From: Heterohyrax brucei
Lineage: Eukaryota; Chordata; Mammalia; Hyracoidea; Procaviidae
Assembly (NCBI GenBank): GCA_028571685.1
Contig: CM053154.1
Span: 6,299,501 to 6,363,500 of the forward strand
DNA length: 64,000 nt
Direction: 5' to 3'
Part shown: piece after piece, positions 55,090 to 64,000 of the stretch
Layout of the letters: every line of letters begins with the position of its first letter
Numbering within the stretch: position 1 is the first letter of the stretch
The notes under the pieces: generated by a model
What the model was told of the DNA's origin: nothing
Databases searched by the model: none
Seen by the model: only the letters and a program-made list of their open reading frames with translations
Translations under genes and position numbers: made by a program

Positions 55090-56978
55090 GACCACCCACC
55101 GGCTTTACTAGCCACAGACTTTTCAGTCCTGGAGGATAACTTCCCCTCCCAATTATGTTACCCATCCAGAAGAGGAATTAACAAATGACTAATAGTTACT
55201 TTAGTAAGGCCAAGGGGACCTCAGGGGGAGGTTACTCAGGTATGAGGCACTCAGATCTGCTGCAGGTCCCCGTCTGGCCTAGTCAGTTCTTCTGAAGTTG
55301 GCTCAGTTCTCCCTCTCTGACCTCTGACAAACTTGAACTGACAGAAGATTGATCTGATCTCTTGCTCTGAGTCCCACAGAGTGTGAGCATAGCAAAATAT
55401 GCAGGGGACTTGAGGTTTGGTCCCTGTACTCCAGGCCGGCAGTGCCTCTCCCGTAGCCCGTTCCATGACAGGTACAGCCTCTGCAGTTACAGTGTTGACA
55501 GTCCCAGTGTGAGTGTCACTGCTTATGCTCACCACTGAGTCCTATAATCCTAACAATCAGCACTCACAACCAATAATCCTAACAATCAGCGCTCACAATC
55601 GAGTCCTGTAATCCTACCAGCGTGTTCCCCCAGACTCATCAGGAGAAGAGAAGTCTCTCCTCCAGTGGGGATCCTTCCCTGTCCCCCTTGTTCTGAGTAT
55701 AAGCACACCCCTGAAAACATATAAACCAGCCAGTTCTTGCCTTTGTCTTTCCCAGTTTCAGATGGCCAGTGTTTAAATTGCTCAGACCCGTCCAGCCAGG
55801 ACTCGGAGGTACCTACCATGTTCCTTGGTCTGAAGAGTCTTCTGTTCCATTTGGAACTTTGAACATCTGTATCCGTAGGCAAAGTCCAGCCTGGAGCAGG
55901 CCATCAAATTGCAGCCAGCTCACGGTGTCAGACATCCTTCCCTCATCCTTCAGTGTGGTCCTGGTCAGCTTGTCTCTAGTGCCTGTGGGCTAGATCAGTG
56001 GGTACCAGCTGTAGGTTCAAGAGCCCACACCACTGCCTTCACTTTAGGCCAGCCTGCCCCTTGTCTGTGTGTCATCCCTAACCTCTGCAGGCTAGATCTA
56101 TGGGTGCCACTGGAACATGTCCAGACTCGTCCCGTCTCTTCATCGTTGGACCCCTCTCACCGCCACTCATCTCCTGGCCCCAGGTGATCACCTCCAGTGA
56201 CCCTACCAGGCTGTCTCCTCGCAGACTTTCTTGAATGGCAGTCCTGGAAGAGGAGTCTGCTGACAGGTGCTGACTTGTCCTGCCTGAGGCAAAGAGCTTG
56301 TCCCAGTTCAAAAAACAGACAGCCCCTTTTTCTTCTCCTGTAGGTCTTCCTTGAAATGCAAATCTCCGTTCTCCTAGAGGTTCTGGGCAGGTCTGCAAGT
56401 CCTTTCAAAGGAACAGGTATTTCCTCTGAGCCCCAGGAATTTGAGCCGCTGCATTCACATCAACAGACTGTGTTTCTTTTGGGCAAATCCTTGTTCTTTG
56501 TTTTATCTTATTCAATCAAATGCTGGCTGAAGGTGGAGGTCAACGCTCTCTGTTACCTGTAACGCACAGCACGTATCTCTATAATACACCCCAGTCTGCT
56601 TACACTAAGGAGGAGAAATGTTCAGTATCCACAGTCTGTTGAGATAAACACACTACCCTTTTTAAAACATCTCAGTTTCACCTTCTCTCTGCCCTTGGCT
56701 CTGTCTGGTTTTGGCCTCTGGCTGGATGGAACCTGAAGAGCCTGCCCCTGGCAACCGTGGTGTTTAGCCTGTGCGACTTTTGCCCCACACCACTCCAGAG
56801 GCAGTGTGACAACTCCTACTTTCCCCTCAGCCGTTACAGATAACAACCGAAGTGACAACCGAAGTGACCATCTAAGAATCAGAAGCTGCGCTTCCCACAC
56901 CCCTTTGTTCTTTGATACAAAATTCTGTGCTTCCATGAATCTGGAGCCATGACAACAAATTCTGCCTCTGACACCAAA
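55090..56978 (-). mobile_element. Internal region of the ERVL-like fossil
   Basis: About 1.9 kb between the LTRs, the size range of MaLR-type internal regions and far below a coding ERVL. No retroviral protein domain is recognised on either strand. A short tandem duplication lies at about 55541-55615 (units with AATCCTAACAATCAGC). The sequence beside the 3' LTR is only weakly purine-rich. Confidence 0.6.
56959..56976 (-). other. Primer-binding site like tRNA-Leu
   Basis: The minus strand reads TGGTGTCAGAGGCAGAAT, two bases after the end of the 5' LTR. The complement of a mammalian tRNA-Leu 3' end begins TGGTGTCAGAAGTGGGAT. The first ten bases agree exactly and the differences after that are transitions. 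Confidence 0.65.
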
Positions 56979-57979
56979 TGTGAAAAACGGTGTGGTAGGG
57001 GCGACTGACCTTTCCCAACTTCGGGAGGAGGGAGAGGAATTAAGATCCAAAGCCTAGGGCTGACTCCTGTGAGGCAGAGGCCAGACTTCCCTCCTTTCTT
57101 CAAACTCTGTTTTCGCCGGTTGCTGCACCAGCCATCCTTCTCCTGGTTGTCTCTACTCTGGTGCTGGGTTTGATAATTCATTGCGATGGCCACAAAGAGC
57201 TCATAGACAATACTCAAAATTATGAGATTCTTAGGACCTAACTACCAAGTGACAATTCAGGACACAGTTCTTCAGTCAGGACAGTGTCTCCCTGGGCCTT
57301 CTCAGCCCTTGGCCCTTTGCACCCTGAATACTCAGCCTCTTGGCCTCTTGGCGCTTTGGGGCCTCCTGGGCCATCCTGGCCTCTGCCCTACTTGGGAGTT
57401 ACCAAGATTTTTAGTTCCTGCAGTAAGTGTCCAGAGATACCCTACTCCACAAAGGAATGTTGACCAGAAGGCTCGCAGGTCTCTAGCTCTGTGTGCCAGC
57501 ACACGCTCTGTCACCCCACGGATGTCAGGGCCAGGAAGCCACTGCACCGTATCCTGCCAGTCTTCTGAGTCCGACGCCGCTGTTGCTCTTGTCACTGTCC
57601 CATGCTGTCTTGGGTGTTTCAGCGCTCTCTGCCTGCTGGGTCTATGAGGTTCTCAGCACAGGAAACCTGGGTCCAGAGGATGCTCTCTGCTCTTGTGTCT
57701 TTCTGCTGATGGTGGATTCTCCTCTTTCTGTCTCTGGAGTGGTTCATTTTAAGTTTAGAGGGTTGTCAAAACTGACAGATCCCCTCATTAGGGTTCTGTA
57801 TGTCTCATTTGCACAGTCCAACCCTAACAGGTGGGCCGTGCACTTTATTTGCAGTGTTAGCAAGCTGCCCAGTCACCTTGGTGGGCCACCTTGTTTGCAT
57901 AAATCCCATCTAGTCATTTGGTGGCTGTTAACTAGACCCTGGCTAGAAAGGCCATACAGACGCTGTCTGCTGCACCACA
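56979..57979 (-). mobile_element. 5' LTR of the ERVL-like fossil
   Basis: 1001 bp, from TGTGAAAAACGGTGTGG to GCTGCACCACA on the plus strand. Long for a MaLR LTR. The family was not recognised from memory, and its text differs from the MaLR-like solo LTRs and from 20515-21485. Confidence 0.7.
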
Positions 57980-58109
57980 GGACACCACTTTAATTGATTA
58001 GGACCTGAGCTACTCGGGTATGACCTCATGTTCACTGATCCCCAGACACCCTGTTTCCAAACAAGGTCACATTCACAGGTACGTGAGGGACATAATTTGG
58101 CCCATGACA

Positions 58110-58772
58110 GTAAGGAAGGCTTAAGGGGAAAGTTCACTGTGGAAATCCACAAGTATCCGGTACAACCTGGAAGTGAGAACAGACCCTTATGGTAAACACC
58201 AGGACCGCGGCCAGATTCTCAGACCAAGGAGGGGAAGCTGTCACACCTGGTACAAAAATCCAAGGACAGGCTCACTGACCAGCTGCCACCGCAGCCAGGC
58301 CAGGTCTCGGGCGTGAGCAGATCAGAGGCACCTAGTGGGAGTTTCCAGGCTCAGGTCGCTGGTCTGAGCTGGATTCTTCCTGCTCCCACAGACCCTGGGA
58401 GCTTCTTCTGACTCGGACCCAGGGACACCCTGGTGAAGGGGCAGTGAGCTCAGGGCTTCACCAGTCTGCCAGAGTTCCAGTCCGGCCTCTGTCCTTTGTG
58501 CTCTCTTTGGGCAAATTAATGGCCATGTGCTTCCATTTCTCCAGTTGTGAATTATGGGAAATAATGGCACCGTTATCCCAGGACTGTTGGGAGGAGCCTC
58601 AGGGGCAGTAAGTGTAGAGCGCTCAGCAAAGCTCAGGGCTTGTGGCAGTGCTGACTGCCTGAAGATGGTGAGGGTGAGGGGGTCTAACAGGAGCCGTCAC
58701 CTGGAAAGCGCAGTCCAGCAACCCTGAAAGATCACATTTGAGTTGTCTGAGCTCAGTAAAAACTTGTCTTCG
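58110..58772 (+). other. Unique sequence with a MIR
   Basis: 58450-58630 reads as a forward MIR (CAGAGTTCCAGTCCGGCCTC, GGCAAATTAATGGCC, TTCTCCAGTTGTGAATTATG, GTAGAGCGCTCAGCAAAG). Elsewhere nothing is recognised. Confidence 0.5.
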
Positions 58773-59210
58773 GTATGAGTTTCCTGTTGCTGCTGTAATA
58801 AATCACCACCAGCTTAATGGCTTCAAGCAACACCAAGTTATTTTACAGTTCTGGAGGCTGAGAGTCTGAGACTGAGGTGTTGTCACAGCTGGTCCCTCAT
58901 GGAAGCCCTAGGGAAGAACCGTTTTTTTCTTGCATCTTCCGACTTCTAGAGGCCATCTGCTACTTGGTGCTTGGCCTTTTCCTTGCATGGCTTCAGCCAC
59001 TTGTGCCTGTAGCTGCCTGCTTCTCTGACTCTGACCCTTTGATTACAGTGGACCTACTTGATGATCTGGGACAATCTCCTGATTTCAAGATCTTAAACTA
59101 AACTGCAAAGCTCCTTTCTGCTGTTTAAAGGAGCATGTTTGCGGGTCTGGGAATTCAGATGTGAATAACTGGAGTGTGTGTGTGTGCGTGACATTATTCA
59201 GCCTACCACA
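58773..59210 (-). mobile_element. Old MaLR LTR (MLT1/MST-like)
   Basis: GTATGAGTTTCCTGTTGCTG, CTGTAATAAATCACCACCAG, TTACAGTTCTGGAGGCTGAG, GGCTTCAGCCACTTGTGCC and the end TTCAGCCTACCACA are typical reverse MaLR LTR text. Solo LTR fossil. A short (TG)n lies at 59176-59187. Confidence 0.75.
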
Positions 59211-61959
59211 TCGTCCCTCTGGGGTAAAGGGTGGCAGGGCCAGAGGACTTGGAGACCATGGAGAGCAAGCCTACAGAGCAAGCAAAGCAGAATGTTGACA
59301 TGTGCCTTTGTGTGTGTGTGTGAGGGGTGGTGGGGGGACTGGCATTTACCCAGATCAGAGGAGTTAGTGCAACCTAAATTATTGCTCTCCCCTCCTGCCC
59401 AGCACCCTCCCCCTGCTTTGAGGAAGAAAAGATTCCTATTCTAGACGTGTCTACTCATCCTTGTGGGATGCGCAAAGGCTTGTCTAGGACAGGGGTCTCC
59501 AGGCCTCTGGATCACTCATCCTGCCAGGGAGGAATTTTCTGGGTCCTCGGACATAGGTCCATTGGTTTAATGGACCACAAGCTATTGCACTAACATTCTG
59601 TAGGGACACTACGAAGGGTGAGGTAGAATAAGTGAAAGCAAGAGCTGTGATATTTTCTTCCATCATCCCTTGGACAGCCGAATGCTGTGGGAAAGCATGG
59701 GGCAGGTTTGGTGATGGCCAGAGCCACCAGACGTTGAGAGCCTGAGCCAGGGACCAGGCCTGGCCTCACGTTGTACCGTGTGCCTGGCGCTGGGCTTGGC
59801 TGCAGAAGTGGCTGCAGCTTCCCTGGAATCCAAGGGTGTGGAGAGGGGCTGATGCCTCCCGGGGCGTGGCCTTGGCCGTGTGGCCGTGCCATCAACAGAA
59901 AGGCCCACTGAGGGCTGCCCATGTGGCCAGGGCGGTACTCTCTGTTTCCTTTTCCAGCCACAGTATTACTACCATACCTATCTTCAAAGAACGGAAGCTC
60001 TAACTTTTAAAACTACTGTAAATTTTGCTCTTGAATTGGCTAGCAGAATGGGTTCTTCATTAAGAAAGAGCTTCTGACTTTCTGTTTTTGTCCCTTTACA
60101 AAGGCCACGTGGCCGCTTTGTCCACTTGTTCCTGGTTTCATTTCTGTTCCCAGTTGAAGCCTGTTGCCTTTGCTTAAAGATAGGGCTGTCACCCACTTTG
60201 AATTTTGACTTCAGGGAAACCCAGAGTCACCCTCAGTAAAGACAGAAGGGAGGATTGGGAGACAGAAGGCATCTGAGAGAAAGCAGGCTGGAAACCTGAG
60301 GAGAAGCTGCTTTGTGATCACTGGGGCAGGGCTGTAAAAGGATCAGGGAGGCCTATTGTCCCTCTGCAGGGCAGGGGACATGACCACTGAACACTGCTAC
60401 GAGAAGCCTGAGAAGCAGAGACACAGGAGATGGGAGAAGGTAGATCTGCCCCGTATAGTTCTCTTGCCCAGTCTCAGGGTGCCTGGTCTCGGGAAAGGGG
60501 ACAGATAGCATGCATGGACCAATACTGCTCAGGCTCATCAGCTGCCTGGCTGTGCGGTGAGGGTCTTGGGGTTCACTCGCCCACAGTGGTCTGGAGTGGC
60601 CTCCCCAGACAACTGTCAAGAAGGAAAAGGAGGTCGGTTACTCAGGTGGCAGGGAGGAAACACATATGCCAAGGTCACTCAGGCATTTTATAGGTTGCTT
60701 CATGGGGCAGAAGGTGAAGTCCAGTGTGACAGAGCTGCAGGAGTGTGCACGGGGCTTAATTATACCCACACCTATTAAAATAACCATTGTCCAGTGCAGG
60801 AAGTGCCCAAGCATCGGGGGAGGTCCTTGGTTTACCAAATGCTCACTGCACCCCTGCCCAGTGCTGGGGTGAGGCTGGGCACTGAGCAGTGGTACCTGCC
60901 TGCAAGAGCCAGCGCTGGCCTACATTCGCTCTTCAGCTTGTGAATACCACAGAAGACGGCCGTCTGTTCTTCTGACGTGTCTAAAAATACCCCTTGGTGA
61001 TTTTTCCTCAGGCTTACACCCCCTTTGAAGACACTTTAGAATCAGAGAAAAACCTGTATAATCGCCTGCAACCGGTCTGTGGCTGCCACAGGGTGAGGTT
61101 ATTTGACAGGCCTTCCTGGCACTGGATGGCTCCTGGGGAAGGAGCTGAGAGGCGCCCCTGCACCAGGAGTCAAACCCAAGCGCTTTGCACGGTGCTTCAC
61201 TCAGCAATTGCGGGGGAGACTGGCTCCCTGCCGCGGCAGGTCCGGGAACACAGGGTCGGCTCCTCATTCACATCCCTGGGACGCCTTTACTATGGGGTTG
61301 TGTTTAAGAAATGTTTATTGGGATTCTGTTAAGAGCAGGGGACTGGGCTGGGTGCTTGGGAAGGCCCCGTGAGGAATTTTATTATTCAGCCTGGCAAGTG
61401 GGGGGAGGCGACCAGCACAGCGCTGGGGTGACTGAGTGCAAGCTAGGAGTGGGCTGGGCCACTCCCCTGGTGAGGTGGCCAAGACATAATGGGATTGTCC
61501 CGGGCTCTTGCTGAGAGCAGAACCCCAGAAAGTCCTTGCTGCCTGCTGGTGGTGTATCAGGAGCATGTGAGGGCCAGGAGGGATGGAGGGAGGCCCTACC
61601 TGGATGCCAGGGGGCAGCGTACCCCTTCCGGGGCATCCTTGGAGGCACATGTCATGTGTGTTTCCTGGGGTAGCCAGGCTGGCCCTGCACGTAAGTGGTA
61701 CCGCAGCAGGGCCCTGGAGCAAGGGGTGGATGGGGGTGGGGGCTGTACAGTTCTACCAAGGGCCTCTGACTCTGTGTCTCACTCTGACATGGGCTCAGGT
61801 ACCACGTCCCAGTGACCAGTGTCTCATTTCCTGACGTCTCTGAGAACACTCAGCCCCCGAGAGGCCTTCTTTCTGGTGGCAGCCCCTACTCCCGTGTTCA
61901 TGACACCTGGGTGGCAGTTGTGTGACACTGTCCTGCCTGCATGTTTTAGGAACTGAGGA
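59211..61959. other. Unique sequence, no gene seen
   Basis: A short (TG)n at 59312-59323 and a weak CTCF-like core GCCAGGGGGCAGCG at 61606-61619. 61300-61350 has MIR/L2-like text (AAGAAATGTTTATTGGGATT). Overlapping frames on both strands at 60920-61834 are compositional. No exon recognised. Confidence 0.4.
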
Positions 61960-62030
61960 CGCAGCAGTGAAAAGAAGGGAGAAGGAAGAAAGGGAAGGAG
62001 GGAGGGAGGTGGGGGGGGAACAAGCAATGC
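61960..62030. repeat. GA-rich low-complexity tract
   Basis: GGGAGAAGGAAGAAAGGGAA, (GGGA)n and a G8 run. Confidence 0.85.
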
Positions 62031-62269
62031 CGCAGGGGGATCCATGGCCCTTGCTCTGGAGGGAAGGGGCGAGGTTGGGCAAGAAGTAGCATGAGGACAA
62101 AAGGAGCAGGCTCAAGGGGTCATGGGAAGAGGGGGGCGTTTGGGCACGGAAGGCCCTGAGGAAAGGTGGCGTCTGGTTGGGCTCTGAGCCCAGCGGACAC
62201 ACAGGGAGAGAGAACTAACGTGTGAGGTGATTAGCAGTCACAGACGCAGTGAGACATCCGTCTGGTTTT
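62031..62269. other. Unique sequence, purine-rich
   Basis: Purine-rich continuation of the tract with no gene seen. Confidence 0.4.
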
Positions 62270-62405
62270 CTGGGTAAGTCCTGTGCCCTACCCCAGTTCT
62301 CTTAGAAAGCAGCACGCAGTCAGGGTCTTGGCTGCCTTGTTCTGTCATAGCCCTGGTCTTAACTAGTGCCTGGCTCTTTGCAGTGCTTCTTGAATGAATG
62401 AACAA
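62270..62405 (+). mobile_element. L2 LINE 3' terminus
   Basis: GTGCCTGGCTCTTTGCAGTG followed by CTTGAATGAATGAACAAATG is the L2 end with its short tandem tail. Confidence 0.55.
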
Positions 62406-62584
62406 ATGAACTTGCTCACCCTCTGCAAGCATTGTGAGGCATGGGAATTCCAGAACACTTCCCTGTGCCTATATGGAATCTGTATATTTACCAGAAGGCA
62501 GTCTTTCAGGAAGAAAAAGGGGATACTGAGTGGTTTCAAGTTAGGAAAGGTGTGTGTGTCAAGGTCGTATCTTTTTGCTATATC

Positions 62585-63418
62585 TCTTCAGTCTGTATAC
62601 TGAGCAAATAATCTGAGAAACTGAACCATATGAAGAACAGAGCGATCGGGATGTGAGGTGACCTTGTCAACAACCTTCAATATGCAGATGACACAACCTT
62701 GCTTGCTGAGAGTCAAGAGGACTTGAAACACTTAGTGATGAAATTCAAGGATCATACTCTTCAGTACAGGTTACACCACAATGGGAAGAAAGCCAGAATT
62801 CTCACAACTGGACCAATAAGCAACATCATGATAAATGGAGAAAAGATTGAACTTGTGAAGATTTCATTTTATATGGATTCACAGTCAACACCAATGGAAG
62901 CAGCTGTCAAGAAATCTGATGGCATATTGCATTCAGCATGTCTGCTGCAAATGATCTCTTTATGATATTAAAAAATCAGAGATGTCCCTGTGAGGACTAA
63001 GTTGCGCCTGACGCATACCACAGTGTTTTCAGTCATCTCACGTGTGTGAAAGCTGCAGAAGAATAGTTGATGCTTCTGAATTATAGTTTTGGTGAAGAAT
63101 ATTGAAGATACTGTTGACTGCCAGAAGAATGACCAAGTCTTCCTTGGAAGCAGTACAGCCAGAATGCTCTTTGGAAGTGAGGACGGCAGGACTTCCTCTC
63201 ACGTACTGTGGGCATGCTGTCAGGAGGGGCCAGGCCATGGTCAAGGGTGACATCGTACTTGGTCATTGACAAAGAAGACCCTCAGCGGGTAGACTGACGC
63301 AGTGGGTGCAGCAATGCGCTCAAACACAGAAAGGATCGTGAAGGTGGCAGTGTTTTGTTGTGTCTTACAAAGGGTGGCTCTGAGTTGGCACTGACTCAGT
63401 GGCACCTGACAACAACCC
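62585..63418 (+). mobile_element. RTE LINE, longest fragment, with RT motif
   Basis: An open stretch encodes NNLQYADDTTLLAES at about 62660-62713. YADD (62681-62692) is the catalytic motif of reverse transcriptase. It continues through TGPISNIMINGEKIE to about 62965, after which the frame is lost. Downstream DNA keeps the RTE order: AAGTTGCGCCTGACGCATAC, GAAGATACTGTTGACTGCCA, GCCAGAATGCTCTTTGGAAG, CTGTCAGGAGGGGCCAGGCC, and the end CCTGACAACAACCC. It lacks the endonuclease and most of the RT domain, so it cannot move itself. Confidence 0.85.
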
Positions 63419-63564
63419 CCTTGTGCGTCTCAGTTACCCGGGTGGACATCCTTCAGCAGAGGTATCATCTGGCCCACCAAGCCACAGGCACATGCGTTCG
63501 TTGGATTAAGGGCCAAACCAGCTGACTCAGATTCATGTTCTGATGTCAGTTAGAATTTCCTAGG

Positions 63565-63655
63565 GTCGTGGAGAGTGGTCAGGGCCAATGGAAAAGGTTC
63601 TCCTCTGGCCTCTAGGGTTGCCATGAGTTGGACCTGACTTGACGGCAGTGGGTTT
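63565..63655 (+). mobile_element. AfroSINE tail part
   Basis: CTAGGGTTGCCATGAGTTGG, ACCTGACTTGACGGCAGTGG, then TTTTTC. The tRNA-like head is missing or too diverged. Confidence 0.65.
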
Positions 63656-63659
63656 TTCT

Positions 63660-64000
63660 TTTCTTGAGTTTCAGGCCTGGCTCTACCACTCCAGAGTACA
63701 CTCCACCAGTGTACTCTGCAAGAACCTGATTTCTTCTCTCTAAGCTGAAAATAAGGATTGGACTTTGACACTCTCGGAGCCTTCAGGAAAGCCGGACACA
63801 GTCAGGCACAGGAGGGCTGCGGAAAGAGCCAAGAGGGATCAGAAGGCATGTCACCGGTGTTGCTGGAGAGTGAACCGCTGTTCTCCAGACTCGGCAGCTG
63901 CACCCTTTATCTGGAGGTTCTAGATGAGGGCCTGAGTGGGCTCTGGGGGTATACAGTTTTAGAAGTCCCAAGGACTCTGTTGCACAGATAGCTTTGGGAA
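63660..64000. other. Unique sequence, no gene seen
   Basis: No exon or named repeat recognised up to the window edge. Confidence 0.4.

Larger units (their letters stand above)
53910..57979 (-). mobile_element. ERVL-like provirus fossil, non-autonomous-sized
   Basis: Two related LTRs in the same orientation flank about 1.9 kb. The whole is bounded by a 5-bp direct repeat GGACA (53905-53909 and 57980-57984), and both outer ends obey TG...CA. A primer-binding site like tRNA-Leu follows the 5' LTR. The 5-bp duplication and Leu primer are known for ERVL/MaLR elements. No gag, pol or env region is recognised and the element is clearly broken. The LTRs differ visibly in many places, so the insertion is old. 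Confidence 0.75.
53646..58109 (-). mobile_element. MLT1-like LTR split by a provirus
   Basis: 3' part at 53646-53909 (TCTTAGGGCCGCCGTAACAA, CTCATAGTTCTGGGGTCCAG, TGTGTGCCTTGTCTTTCATA) and 5' part at 57980-58109 (TTTGGAAACAGGGTGTCTGG and GGGCCAAATTATGTCCCTCA on the minus strand). The two parts make one LTR of ordinary MLT1 length once the insertion is set aside. Mammal-wide age; the oldest layer of this nest. Confidence 0.75.

Noticed and set aside
62699-62965. 88-codon frame as a host reverse-transcriptase-like gene
   Set aside because: It is the YADD region of a truncated RTE LINE with the RTE 3' end following directly.

Overview
This is mammalian nuclear DNA from an afrotherian, most likely an elephant or close relative. 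The evidence is the repeat content. There are many tRNA-derived SINEs of the AfroSINE type, whose 3' tail reads roughly GCTATGAGTCGGAATCGACT. There are RTE LINE 3' ends carrying the same tail followed by ACAACAAC, lineage-type LINE-1 3' UTRs, and at least six copies of one MaLR-like LTR. Mammal-wide fossils (MIR, L2, MER5, MLT1, L1M) lie beneath them. Family names come from recognised sequence, not from a database search, and the species is an inference.

I find no convincing host protein-coding exon, rRNA, functional tRNA gene or CRISPR array. The open frames are short, lack family resemblance, and mostly fall in repeats. The window is best read as intergenic or deep intronic DNA.

Layout: 0-2.3 kb, MaLR LTR, AfroSINE, L1 and RTE ends. 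2.3-4.8 kb, unique DNA with a seven-unit 18-bp minisatellite and a strong CTCF-type motif. 4.8-14.7 kb, dense nested LINEs (L1, RTE) interrupted by MaLR LTRs. 14.7-19 kb, unique DNA with an AfroSINE, an L1 and a tRNA-Gly-derived SINE. 19-22 kb, an ancient repeat and an LTR-like element. 22-29.5 kb, mostly unique DNA with SINEs, microsatellites and an L2. 29.5-30.1 kb, a mariner-derived element with inverted arms. 30-42.3 kb, unique DNA with MIR, L2, MER5 and MLT-type LTRs. 42.3-53.6 kb, AfroSINE-rich, including an inverted pair, a SINE within a SINE, a split L1 and a tRNA-Gly SINE pair. 53.6-58.1 kb, a three-layer nest: an old MLT1 LTR, an ERVL-like provirus fossil inside it, and an RTE end inside one proviral LTR. 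58-64 kb, unique DNA, an old LTR, L2, and a long RTE fragment with a visible YADD reverse-transcriptase motif.

The elements fit one story of retrotransposition: RTE LINEs appear to have supplied the machinery for both SINE types, which share its 3' tail. The relative order of insertions can be read from the nesting.
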